NCBI GenBank assembly: GCA_002914845.1
Contig: JXTC01000002.1
Coordinates: 3,486,107-3,550,106, forward strand
Source: Trema orientale
Taxonomy: Eukaryota > Streptophyta > Magnoliopsida > Rosales > Cannabaceae
Length of the DNA: 64,000 bases
Reading direction: 5' to 3'
Below are positions 45,987-57,650 of this stretch, one piece after another (positions within the stretch are counted from its first letter, which is position 1; every line of letters starts with the position of its first letter). A program made the position numbers and the translations under genes. Below the pieces are notes generated by a model that was given only the letters and a program-made list of their open reading frames with translations, was not told the DNA's origin and did not search any database.

Positions 45987-48963
45987 CCCCCAAATTTAAG
46001 ATTTTGCTAGTCTTCGAGCAAAAGAAAAAGAAAAATACCTAAAAACACATAAGAGATATTATGTCAACACTGATGATTTCCAATTGGTTCCTCAATGCTC
46101 ACATAATAACATAACTTAAAGAAAAATACAAATATTGGCTATGTATTAAGAATAACTCAAGAGTACGTCTAGTTTCAAATTAGATTTTCTGTGTGTATGT
46201 GTATGCCTTTCTCCTATCATTGTGTGAAATCCGGATAAGTTTATACAAACATACATTAGGCACAAAATCTCAGAAGTAACAATCAAGTTCCATAAGTTTA
46301 CTTTTCAAATCTATTTAGTGATCAATTAAATAGAAGAAATAAGCACAAGGTAAAATAAATAACTCAACAATGGATTTAATTAATAAAAGAGGAGAGAAAT
46401 AAACAAACACAAGTTACTAGGTTAATTCATATAGTAAAACTAGACAAGAAACATTTAGTTAATAATATAAATTGAGAACAATAATATTTCAATACAATAG
46501 AATCAAGAAATACAAATATCAAAGAGAAAAGAGTTTTAGAATTCTCCCTGTTTGAAGAGCTTGAAGATATTTATGGAGGTTGTCAATCTCCTCCTCCAAA
46601 CTTGGTTTTTGCTCTCTTGAATCCTCCCTCAAAGATTTGCTCTCAATAATATCACTCTTTAAATATGAAAATATAATACAAAACTCAGAAGAAAATAAAG
46701 AAAAGAAGTTAAAAACCAACTATGGTGTTGATGTTGGGGAAGAAATCAAGAAATGGAGACTTGGAGCTTGTAATCTTCTTTTTCTTCCTCTTCTTCCTCT
46801 CCTTCCATAGCTGCCTCCATCTCTCTTTCTGTCTTTCCCAACATGCCTCTTTCAACCCCAAAGATAAGGTTTTAAAGAGGTGGCTCGTTCAAACCTAAGG
46901 CAGGCTGAATTTGGACCCTTAGATCGTCAAAAAATTGATCTCGGCCGTCAATTATTGACTTAGGACGCAGTAGGTGACAGTGGGGTGCCAAAAATTCCAG
47001 AGACTTAGTGCTGCGGCGCCACTTTTTGGCACTATATTTATACTGGTTTAGCACCTCAACTTCCTAGGTGCGCCATTTCTTCGTTTTAGCTCCGATTTGC
47101 CTTACTTTCATTGTGTTACGACTGTGTCGGATTTAACTTCGATACAATGGTTTGAAAACCCATTTGTGAGTTACGAATTTACCTCATTTTGTATCAAACA
47201 CTATTGTTTCATTCTCCTATCAAGATAAACAAATAAAACATCAAAACAACAAGAAAAAAACTTAAAACAAATTAATTTAAATAAGGACATAGCAAAACTT
47301 AAGACATAATAGCACCAGATAACTCCAATTTTATGGACTTAATACACCCCCAAACTTAAGATTTTACTAGTCCTCGAGCAAAAGAAAAAGAAAAATACCT
47401 AAAAACACACAAGAGGTATTATGCCGATACTGATGATTTCCAATTGGTTCCTCAATGCTCACATAATAACATAACTTAAAGAAAAATGCAAAATATTGGC
47501 TACGTATTAAGAATAACTCAAGAGCACGTCTGGTTTCAAATTAGATTTTCTGTGTGTATGTGTATGCCTTTCTCCTATCATTATGTGAAATCCGGATAAG
47601 TTTATACAAACATACATTAGGCACAAAATCTCAAAGGTAACAATCAAGTTCCACAAGTTTACTTTTCAAATCTATTTGGTGATCAATTAAAAAGAAGTAA
47701 TGAGTACAAGGTAAAATAAATAACTCAACAATGGATTTAATTAATAAAAGAGGAGAGAAATAAACAAACACAAGTTACTAGGTTGATTCATATAGTAAAA
47801 CTAGACAATAAATATTTAGTTGATAATATAAATTGAGAATAATAATATTTCAATACAATAGAATCAAGAAATACAAATATCAAAGAGAAAAGAGTTTTAG
47901 AATTCTCCCTCCTTGAAGAGCTTGAAGATAATTATGGAGGTTGTCAATCTCCTCCTCCAAACTTAGTTTTTGCTCTCTTGAATCCTCCCTCAAAGATTTG
48001 TTCTCAACAATATCACTCTCTAAATATGAAAAATACAATGTAAAACTCACAAGAAAATAAAGAAAAGAAGCTAAGAACCAACTATGGTGTTGATGTTGGG
48101 GAGGAAATCAAGAAATAGAGACTTGGAGCTTGTAATCTTTTTCTTCTTCCTCTCCTTCCATGGCTGCCTCCATCTCCCTTTCTCTCTATCTCAACATGCC
48201 TCTTTCAACCCCAAAGATAGGGTTTTAAAGAGGTGGCTCATGTAAGACTAAGGCAGGCTGAATTTGGACTCTTGAATCATCAAAAAATTGATCACGACAA
48301 TCAATTATTGACTCAGGACGCAGTGGGTAGCGCATGGCGCCATTTTTGGCGCTGCGGTACCAAAAATTCCTGAGACTTGGTGCTGCGGCACCACTTTTTG
48401 GCACCCCAGCACCACATTTGTGCTGGTTTGACGCCTCAACTTCCCGGGTGCGCCATTTCTTCATTTTAGCTCCGATTTGCCTCACTTTCATTGCGTTACG
48501 ACTATATCGGATTCAACTTCGATTACAATGGTTTGAAAATTTATTTGTGAGTCACAAATTTACCTCATTTTGCATCAAATACCATTGTTTCATTCTCCTA
48601 TCAAGATAAACAAACAAAACATCAAAATAAGAAGAAAACACTTAAAACAAATTAATTTAAATAAGAACATAGCAAAACTTAAGGCATAATAGCACTAGAT
48701 AACTCCAATTTTATGAACTTAATACACCCCCAAACTTAAAATTTTACTAGTCCTCAAGCAAAAGAAAAAGAAAAATACCTAAAAACACACAAGAGGTATT
48801 ATGCCGACACTGATGATTTGCAATTGGTTCCTCAATGCTCACATAATAACATAACTTAAAGAAAATGCAAATATTGGCTAGGTATTAAGAATAACTCAAT
48901 AGCACGTCCGGTTTCAAATTAGATTTTCTGTGTGTATGTGTATGCCTTTCTCCTATCATTGTG
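44930..48963 (-). repeat. Three tandem ~1.37-kb units made of LTR family 2 plus adjacent internal sequence
   Basis: Unit 1 is 44,930-46,310, unit 2 is 46,311-47,671 and unit 3 is 47,672-48,963 (cut short). Each unit holds the 5' two-thirds of the family-2 LTR and about 325 bp of 3' internal region including the polypurine tract. The two inner junctions have the same sequence (CTTTTCAAATCTATTT followed by GTGATCAATTAAA), which shows unit duplication rather than independent insertions. Confidence 0.88.
45585..45705 (-). repeat. GC quasi-palindrome block (family-2 LTR, unit 1)
   Basis: GTAGCGCCGCGGTGCCATTT, TTGGCATTGCGGAACC, GTTGTGGCACCACTTT and TTGGCACCCCAGTGCCA. Counterparts lie at about 46,975-47,055 (unit 2, partly deleted) and 48,325-48,435 (unit 3). 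Confidence 0.8.
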
Positions 48964-49117
48964 TTTTCTTAGCCAATCTTCTTCTTCGAGTTAACTCCCT
49001 TTCGCTTCTTTGAAATGGATTTTCCAGTTTAGATGGATTCTGAGCTTGAGGTATAGTGGGTGAAGTCGTGGGAGCTTGAGTTTCTTGCATTGATGACTTT
49101 TCGGTTGAATCTGCCAT
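48964..49117 (-). pseudogene. Unrecognised 5' coding end, truncated by tandem array
   Basis: An ATG at 49,117 (minus) opens MADSTEKSSMQETQAPTTSP, then IPQAQNPSKLENPFQRSE, and stays open to the array boundary at 48,963. Upstream is a CT-rich leader. It could be the start of a retrotransposon extra frame or a host gene; I do not recognise it. Confidence 0.3.
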
Positions 49118-49197
49118 TAAAGCTGCATACAAGAAAGAAGAAAGATAGAAGACTTACCACAAGTAAAGCTTAAGCGAGGGTTAATGGAATAGAAAGG

Positions 49198-49202
<5 letters not shown>

Positions 49203-49241
<39 letters not shown>
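49203..49241. repeat. (GA)n microsatellite
   Basis: About 19 GA units, CT on the minus strand, in the presumed leader of the truncated frame at 49,117. Confidence 0.95.
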
Positions 49242-49248
<7 letters not shown>

Positions 49249-50529
49249 CAGTGGGGATGAGAGAAAAAATGATAGGAAATAACAGAACAAAATTTATAAA
49301 AAGGCTCCAATTCAAAAAGAAATGCAGAAAAATGGGGAAATTTTAAGATTCAAAAATCCCTCTTTTTTTCTTTTTTTTTTTTTTTTCAAAAATGGTATAA
49401 TCAAAATGACAAGATAAATGTAGGATGAGAAACCACATACGATAGTTGTGATTGTGAAATCAAGCTGACAAACTGTTAAGTCAATCAGAAATAAATTTTT
49501 GAGAGACAGAGCATAGGGACAATAGATAGAACTTTTGCTGAGTATGATATGACAAAATTTGTGAGGTGAACATGAACTTGAATAACCTTAATGACAAATT
49601 GTTATTAGATGACTTGTAAATAATTTTTTAATAAGAGAGAGATCATTTGCACTTGATTTAATCAGATATATTAAGTAAGATCAAGAAACAGTTAATGTGT
49701 GTGTTATGCAATTCGAGGACTTTTACTCAACTCATGATATGGAGGATGATGAAATAAATGAGTGCATAAAAAATGATTAAGTATATGGCATAAGTCAACA
49801 AGTGATTATCCTTTCTAACTGAGGCCATATAAAGAACTTTGATAATTATCTTGAAAAGAATTAGAAGATTTCATTGACATTATTAACTCAACTCAATCAC
49901 ACATGGACAAGATACTCATATGCATTGTGTGTGCATGTGAAAACTACCAATTTTAGTTCTTATTGCAGGCTATGTTTAGTGGATTGGTTTGTCTCTTTCA
50001 ATGACTATTCTTTATTGTTAGACTTTTCAATAAGCACATTGGCAATCCTATACTAAGCCACACTTTTTTTTCTCCCCATTTTATTTTTCTCATTCACATT
50101 TGAAGTGGAGAATCTCACTACTCTAATGTAACCCAAAGAAGTGGCTGCACACACCCTAGAGGATGGTCCTATTCCTTGGTAGATCATTCAAGACATAGAG
50201 GTCATTACAAGTTAAATGATTACTTAAGACTAGCTTTCACACCTAATGAAATGTAGCCCTTTTTTATCTAAGTGTGCAGATGTCTCAAGTCTACGTCAAA
50301 TCTGTTTATTCACCAAGACATAATATCTTCTAAGTTTAGACAAGCTAATGTATATTAGTCACAATGTAAGAGATCAAAACGTAAGGATAATAAAAAGTTA
50401 AATTTCAACAAACAGATAAAATCATCAAGTGATAGAGTAGGGATATGTTAGATTAGTCATTATTGGTTAATAGTCACTTGAATTACACATCACACACAAT
50501 AAACATTTCTTGATCTTGCTGAATATATA
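49242..50529. other. Non-coding sequence, probably 3' part of a copia element
   Basis: No frame supported. By position it lies downstream (minus strand) of the copia RNase H fragment, so it may be that element's 3' region or LTR. A T-run occurs at 49,363-49,386. Confidence 0.35.
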
Positions 50530-51805
50530 GGACTAAATCACTCGATCAAAATCTCTAGAAATATAGCACACTCCAATAGCCTTTTGTAATGATTCAAATC
50601 TAGGTGCATCTAAGGCCTTTGTAAACAAGTCACCTAATTATTCTATGCTCACCAAATTATGTTTAACTAAATTATGAATGAAGTGATGTCTGATATCTAT
50701 ATGATTTGTTCTAGAGTGCTTAACAGGATTTTTGGAAATGTTTATAGAAAAATAGTTACTGTATCAAACTTAATTCCATAATTATTAAGCATTTGCTTCG
50801 TCCAAAGGAGTTGAGTACAGCAACTACCTGCTGCAATGTATTCTACCTCAACTATATAGAGTGATATAGAATTCTGCTTCTTATTATGCCACACCACCAG
50901 AAGTACTTTTTCTTCTCATCAAGGCTCCCTGCCCAGTCAGCATCACAGAACGCGACAAGGAAATGTTTAGTATCTTTGGTCATCCTTATGCCAAAATCTG
51001 GAGTGCCATTGATTTATTTGAGAATCCTTTTCACAGCGGCAAGGTGTGACTCCTTAGGATCTGCCTAATGTCAAGCACAAGCACCAACACTAAAGCAAAT
51101 ATTAGGTCTACTAGCTCTCAGATATAACATGCTATCTATCATGCTCCTAAACAGGGTATGATCAATGCTTGTTCCTTTTTCATCTTTGTTCAACCTAATA
51201 TTTGTTCTCATTGGAGTTCTCATGGTTTTTGAGAAATCTAAGCCAAATGTTTTGACAATGGACTTGGCATAATTTTCTTATGAGATAAAAATGCCATTGT
51301 CATGTTGTTTGATTTATAGACCTAAAAACACATTTTCTTCTCCAAACATACTCATTCAAATCCAGATTGCATTAGTTTAACAAAATCATAAGTATGCTTC
51401 TCACATGTTGAGCCAAAGATGATATCATCTACATAAATTTGAGCACAAAGTATACCTATTTCAAACCTTTTGATAAATAAGGTTTTATCTAACCCACCTC
51501 TATGGTATCCTTTATCAAGTAAATAAGTGGTCTGCCTCTCATACCAACCTCTTGCAGCTTGCTTCAGATCATATAAAGCCTTTTTAAGCTTGCATATATG
51601 GTCTAGATGATGTGGATCCTCAAAAACCTGCCAGTTGTTCTACATAGACATCTTCATTAAGAATCCATTTGAAAAAAATACTTTTGACATCCATTTGATA
51701 GACTTTAAAATTCAAAATGCAAGCAATAGCTAGAAATAATCTAATAGATTCTAACCTAGCAATTGGTGCAAAAGTCTCGTCAAAGTCAATTCCTTCTATT
51801 GAGAA
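50530..51805 (-). pseudogene. Ty1/copia reverse transcriptase and RNase H fragment
   Basis: Minus-strand reading from 51,805: EGIDFDETFAPIARLESIRL, ACILNFKVYQMDVKS, then RGWYERQTTYLLDKGYHRGG-like residues, LFIKRFEIGILCAQIYVDDI with IFGST (the YVDD catalytic box, about 51,395-51,440), KLMQSGF, then RNase H: DADWAGSLDEKKSTSGGVA, YIVEVEYIAAGSCCTQLLWT, NHIDIRHHFIHNLVKHNLVS and LFTKALDAPRFESLQ (near 50,580). Multiple stops and frame changes make it a pseudogene. YVDDIIFGST and EYIAAGSCC point toward the SIRE/Tork side of the copia tree. Gag, protease and integrase are not seen. Confidence 0.85.
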
Positions 51806-52289
51806 ATTAAGGTTTCAATCTTTCTCACTCTTATTTTGAAGATAACAAACATTTGATTTAGTACTAATGATTTAACTTGAGTGTGTAGTGAAATAGTTTT
51901 AAAGTTCTAACTCAAGTTGATTAATGAATCAAGCTTGAAGATAGATGCTTATTAGACCTATTAGAATCAAGGTTGAAGATAAGGAAAATCAAGATACAAG
52001 ACTATGTTTAGATAGGGTATATTTCATATTTCGTCTTATATTTGATTTAGTTCATTGCACATAAATTCTCTTTGCATTGGCTTATACTTTCAAAAGAGTT
52101 TTCAAGCTATCTTACTCTTAAAATGGTTTTTTTATTATAGAAGTTTGAAAATAAAAAATAATGATTTATTTAAATGGGCAAAATATTTTTTAATATATGA
52201 TTTCTTAAGTTTAAATAAGTTACAGATATATTTGAAATAGGCTAAAATGAGATTTTCTATTTACAAACTAGAATTTGTTTTGGTATGAA
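51806..52289. other. Spacer, no gene seen
   Basis: Non-coding and AT-rich, between the copia pol fragment and the family-2 LTR fragment. Confidence 0.4.
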
Positions 52290-52427
52290 TGTTAACTCCA
52301 TAAAAATAGAGTTATTTAGTACTAATTTGCCTTAAGTTTTGCTATGTTCTTGTTTATATTAAGTTGTTTGATTTGTTTTTGTTGTTATTTTGATGTTTTG
52401 TTTGTTTGTGTATATAGGAGAATGAAA
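52290..52427 (+). repeat. LTR family 2 fragment, plus strand, left part
   Basis: TGTTAACTCCATAAAAATAG then GCCTTAAGTTTTGCTATG and TTTTGATGTTTTGTTTG match the 5' end of the family-2 LTR (reverse complement of about 45,850-45,986). The match breaks at 52,427 and resumes at about 55,405. Confidence 0.75.
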
Positions 52428-55404
52428 TATGGTGCCCAAGATTTTCACATGTATACTAAGCCAATAATAACATGTTCTAATTGCATATTAGGCATCTAGA
52501 AGTCATTAATACCACTTTCGTAGTAACATGCTCATTCATTATGTTATGTGCATTTACATACATGTTATTCACTAATGATTGTCGAAGTATCCCGATGCAG
52601 TGTAAAGGTTCAATACCCTCAGAGAGAGAGCTCAGTGTACTAAAAGAACAAAGAATATATTTATAAAAGCAATACTATGTACATATACATTAAGATCATA
52701 TTTGTTGATAACTTGGTCAAATAGCAATTTTTCGGTAAAATACAATTTTCACACTTTACGGAGCCGAATTCACTGTATGTTTAACTTCAGATAGTTTTAA
52801 TTCAACGTATAGGACTCATTTATAGCATTTTATTTGTCGGCTCCAAGTAAGCACGAGGTGGCATTCACTACACTGATTTGTATTTTATTGCACTAAGCTA
52901 GCTTAGATTCAGCTTAATCACGTAATGTCATTTTTGTGCATTCTAATTATTAAGTACTAATACTATGTTTGCATTATTAATTAGAGTCTAATTGACTTAT
53001 TTTTATATTTAATGATTGGTTATGGGGCTAGGTTTCACCAGATTACAATAAGACCTGTCACATAGGATTATAAGTCAAAGTATGACTAGTTTTCACTTTC
53101 TAAGCTAGGATTCACCAACTTTATCTACACTTGGGTGTATGGGAATGACCAGCAATGTGGTGACTATGCTAAGGATGTTTTAGAGCTGGACATATAGAAA
53201 GTAATGTGCAAAACACCCAAAATACCCCTTAGAATTTAAGTTGTCATTTTTTAGTCATTAAATATCACTTTTAGACTAAATCTAGTAATTTTCTTTCTCT
53301 TTCTCTCTAGCCACGACCTGAATCTCTCCAACACCTTTCTACACTTCTCTCAACTCCTCTTAGCTATATCCAAGAGTTTCCAAGTCGTAGAACTCAAGTT
53401 GGAGCTCTAGAAAGCAAGATAGATCAAAACTAGTTAAGGTAGTTCTACTAGTTCTTCTTCTTAAGTTTTGTTTTCTTATTTCAATTCTCCACTTGATACC
53501 ACTTAAATAATGGTTCCTTCAGGTCCTCTTAAGTCCTAAAATCTAATTTTAAGCCTTGGGAATCAGTTTGGTGGAGGTAGAAGACAAGAGCTTCAACAAA
53601 AGCTCAAACTAGTCAAGGTGAGACCTAATTAGAATTTTGAGTTTTTAGTTGATTTTTCTTGCTGCAACCCTTAAACAAAAGCTCTTATTTGATTAATAAT
53701 GATTCTAGGAACCCTTGTATATTACTAGAAATATAAAATTTAAGTAGAGGATTAAAGTCTCAAAGTTTGCTATTTATGGATTTAAGTATTTTCATGTGTA
53801 ATAGATTAAGTTTTCTTTATTTGTAATCTGATTTCTTAAACTTGGAGTGTATATTTTATTGATTCTATTATTTATTACACTCATTTGGTGACTGGTTGTA
53901 ATGGCACACAAGTGTAAAAGTGGTTTTAAACTTTGTTTAAATCGAAAGGAATTTAAGTCCACTTATGTTGTTCTAAATGATCCTCTTTGATGTGTATATG
54001 TGGGAATTAGCTTGTAAAATGTTATTGTAGGTTTAAAACCACGATTTTAATCATGGGGGAATGTCCTAAAAATAGGAAAGATGCTGTCCAAATATTTTCA
54101 AAATAAAATGGCACCATTTAGAGGCAATTAGACTAGTTTTCACAAAATTATGTGCCATTTTGGATCATTTTGTGCTAATGAACTAGCACTTATATTTTAA
54201 TACCTTTTGAACAATTTTTCAATGCTAGTTATTGGCTACTAAGTATCTTAAGTGATTTGTACACTTCTGAGTCATTTTAAGATCAAGTTTTCTAAATTGG
54301 TGAAAGTTCTAATTTCGGTCTTGTTCAAGTATTTTGATGCATTGTTTTGGCAAAATGTGCATCTTGAATAACAATAATTTATGACAGATGATTAACACAC
54401 TAATCTCTAGAGGATATTGACTCTTTCTACTTTCAATTTCTATTCAGGACACGAGATAAGCAAAGACTTACAACTGCATCACAAGATTTACATTGGAGAT
54501 ATCATTATATGAAACTTACTTATTCTTGAAAGTTATGAAATGGCATGTGTATGGTACGTCTTGCCTGTGAATTGAAAATTTCATTACGGAGTATATAAAA
54601 GTGAGTACTATTATATTAATTTTATAAGATAAGTTTTAATGGCAATTACTACTCTATCAGAGCTGGTTAGGTAAGTCTGTTGATACAAACTCTCCTATTG
54701 AAGCGGGACTTGTGGATCTTATGATGTATCTTGTTGAAGCGGGATAATATTAATACAGTGTGGGATGCCCTTTTAATGAGGAAAGGAGTTTTCAAAAACC
54801 TCACAATATAGTTGCACCTTATTTTTACTCTTGGCCAGAGTTTCCGCCCAATGTTATCACGGCCTAGAGACTTACAGGACTAGCAATGTACTAAGAGGCC
54901 TAACTATGAATTTTTTTTAAAGAAAATACATGGACTCAAATGTTTAATAAAGAAAAGTGTACAATGGGAACTTGATGAGATTTTAAAGCATACATGAGCA
55001 TGCATAGTTTTTACTTACTGAACTCTAGCTCATTTTAGTCTTGTGATGCAGATGAGGGGGTATACATTAGTATTGAGTAGCTAGTTACCTGGCCTGCCTT
55101 TTGTCGCCATGATCATACAGATGTAGACGAGCTTGACCTGTGGGCGGCATTTTTATTTTGAGATATTTTGGTGTAATATAAAGACTATTGCTGATGGCGA
55201 AATAGACTGGTGAAAACTTCTTTTGATTGTACATTTTGTAAAGACACTTTTAACAAGAAATACTATGTAGTTGCTTTTGTTTAAAGGTTTTGAAAAGTTC
55301 AAATTTGTCCACCTTTTATAAAAACTAAAGATATGGATTAAGAAAGAATAATACATCATAGTTTGACTATATATGACAATATAGTTAAACTAGGGGGTGT
55401 TATA
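52428..55404 (+). mobile_element. Solo LTR of a Ty3/gypsy element inserted in a family-2 LTR, 5-bp TSD
   Basis: About 2,977 bp ending CTAGGGGGTGTTATA, the form expected for gypsy LTRs of the initiator-tRNA-Met group (GGGGTGTTACA). The flanks TGAAA (52,423-52,427 and 55,405-55,409) match, and family-2 LTR sequence resumes across the gap. The inner text near 54,985-55,060 (AGCATGCATAGTTTTTACTT, TTGTGATGCAGATGAG) resembles the minus-strand LTR next to the gypsy gag at 58.0 kb. Ends are TA...TA instead of TG...CA. Confidence 0.65.
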
Positions 55405-55788
55405 TGAAACATGGGTGTTTGATATGAATTAAAGTAAATTTTTGCCCTATAAATGGGTTTTTTCAAAGCATTGAGATCAAATTTGAATCTGATACAAACG
55501 TAATGCAACAAAAATGAGGCAAATTGAAGCTAAAACGAAGAAATAGCATACTCAGGAAGTCGTGGAGCCAGACTAGTGGAAAAGTAGCACTGCAGTGCCA
55601 AAAATGGTGTCACAGCTCCAACTCTCGGGACTTTTGGCACGCAGTGCCACCTTCTGCATCCTAGGTTAATAATTAAGGTCAAGATCAACTTTTTGACGAT
55701 CCAGGGGTCCAGTTTCGGCCTGTCTTAAGTTTGCACGAGCCACCTCTTTAAAACCCTATCTTTTGGGTTGAAAGAGGTATATTGGGAT

Positions 55789-55834
<46 letters not shown>
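55405..55834 (+). repeat. LTR family 2 fragment, plus strand, right part
   Basis: Continues the family-2 LTR: AAATGGGTTTTTTCAAAGCA, CTGATACAAACGTAATGCAA, a worn GC block at about 55,580-55,660 (GCACTGCAGTGCC), then GAGCCACCTCTTTAAAACCC and an expanded (GA)n run (55,789-55,834) where the match ends. Confidence 0.75.
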
Positions 55835-55836
<2 letters not shown>

Positions 55837-56500
55837 AACCTTGGTAAGTCTTCTGGAAATACCTCTAGAAATTCTTGAACCACAGAAGCATCTTAGGCTT
55901 TAAATTCTGTTTTACTGTAGTATTAGCCACACTAGCCAAGTACCCAATATAACCTTTATTTAACATTCTCCTAGCTTTCATAGCGAAAATCACTTGTAGC
56001 TTTCTTTTTCTTAGAATACCATTGAACACAAATTGTTCCTTCCCTGGTGGCTGAAACATAACTTGCTTCTGATTACAATCAATAATACCATGATAATTTG
56101 TCAACCAATCCATATCTAATATCACATCAAAATCTTGCATATTCAATATGACAAAATCAGCTTACAAAGTTCTTCCATCAATAGAAATATGGCATCTTAG
56201 AATCTGATTTGAAATGATATCATCCCCTAATAGAATTGTTATACTGTAATTCACTTCTAAGCACTCAGGTGTTATACCCAATTTTCTCACAAATGCATTA
56301 GATGTAAATGAATGTGTTGCACCAGAATCTATCAATGCATTAGCAAGAATACTAGAAATTAAGATCTTACCTTCTATAACTGATGAATCATATGCTATCT
56401 GTTCTGTATTCATAGTATACGCTCGCCCTTGGACTTTCTTCTGGTCTCCCTGTTGAAGTGTAGGGCAATCTTTAGAATAATGACTCACCTTCTGGCACTT
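55835..56500 (-). pseudogene. Ty3/gypsy protease and start of reverse transcriptase linker
   Basis: Minus-strand reading: CQKVSHYSKDCP knuckle, then ALIDSGATHSFTSNAFV (active-site DSGATHSF), LGITPECLEVNYSITILLGD, then NMQDFDVILDMDWLTNYHGI, IDCNQKQVMFQPPGKEQFVF, KARRMLNKGYIGYLASV and finally VVQEFLEVFPEDLPRF just before the sequence ends in a GA microsatellite at 55,834. DFDVILGMDWL and VFPEDLPGLPP are landmarks between protease and RT. The RT, RNase H and integrase are missing. A stop at 56,160-56,165 splits the frame. Confidence 0.87.
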
Positions 56501-57442
56501 GAAATATTGATTAGTACCTTTGAAACATTCTTCAACATGAGACTTTTCACATTTAGTACAAGTGGGTTTAGTTGAGGTAGTACCTTGTTCTATTTTAGGT
56601 CGCTTTGAATTTCCTGATTTTTGTTCATTTTTCTTCTAATCCCCTTGTCTCCATTGTCCGCCTCTTATAATAAAAGTTGCTTTCTTTTCATTCAGTATCT
56701 TAAGTTGATTTTGTTCTGCTTTGAGAGCCATATCAATCACATCACTAAATTCTGTAAGCCTTGCTACAATTACATCTCTGGAAATGTCTCCCGTTAAACC
56801 CCTCAAGAAGTACTCAACTTTCTCCTTGTTATCATTTCTTATCTATGGGACAAACTGAAATAATTCCTCATATTTTCTAATATATTCCCTACAGGTTTAT
56901 CTCCTTGTCATAGATGAAAGAACTCCTCAACCGTTGCTGCCTTTGCAGTGTCATTGAAGTATTTGTGGTAGAATAGCTCTTTACATGTATCTTACGTCAA
57001 ATTTTGCGCAGCCAGCGTCACTCCATTTGTCTCCCACCAGTTACAAGCTCCCATTTTCAGTATATAAATAGCACATAACACTCTGTCCTCATCACTGAGC
57101 TTCATATACTCAAAGATGACCTCCACGGATTTTATCCATTCCTCTGCTATATATAGATCAACTCCATCCACAAAATCTATACGATGTTATTTTCTGAATC
57201 TCTTATAGATTGGCTAAAAATTTTCTTGTCTTAGAGGAATCACTGGAGATGGTGGTTGGTTTTAATTTTTCTCAAGTATGAGTTTTTTTTGTTTCACCTA
57301 TTTATTATGCATCCTTGCTTACTCCGTAATTAAATTTGTCAGATTTTCAACCACGTGACCCAAATCTTGGTCTAATCGGAGTCTCCATGCTTCTTAAGGT
57401 CTTTCTTCTTCAGATTGAGTTCTAGCCTTCCTTTTTGGAGCC
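56500..57442 (-). pseudogene. Ty3/gypsy gag
   Basis: Starts at about 57,442 (minus) with MAPKRKARTQSEEERP. The core around 56,900-57,055 reads MGACNWWETNGVTLAAQNLT, stop, DTCKELFYHKYFNDTAKAAT, VEEFFHL, stop, QGDKPV, the retrotransposon gag domain (WW...F...YF...K..EF..L.QG). The C-terminal part has two knuckles, CTKCEKSHVEECF and CFKCQKVSHYSKDCP (56,465-56,560). Several stops and frame changes disable it. Confidence 0.8.
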
Positions 57443-57634
57443 ATTAATCCTGTGTAGTACCATTTTTATAATTTATTATATCACTAGCCAATAATAGATA
57501 TATGCAATAATCATTTATCTAAAAATAAGAAATTTAAACACGTAAACAAATAAACATACCAATTGACTGAGTCGCCATACCAATACATGCTCATATGCCT
57601 TTTCCTAATTATCTATAGAAACATTTTAACTTGT

Positions 57635-57646
57635 GCTCTGATAACA
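57635..57646 (-). other. Primer-binding site, initiator tRNA-Met type (minus)
   Basis: On the minus strand TGTTATCAGAGC, one mismatch from TGGTATCAGAGC, four bases after the LTR end. Confidence 0.75.
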
Positions 57647-57650
57647 TAAC

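Noticed and set aside
50886..51068. Plus-strand frame within the copia pol fragment
   Set aside because: The antisense strand carries clear RNase H motifs (DADWAGSLDEKKSTSG); this is its shadow.
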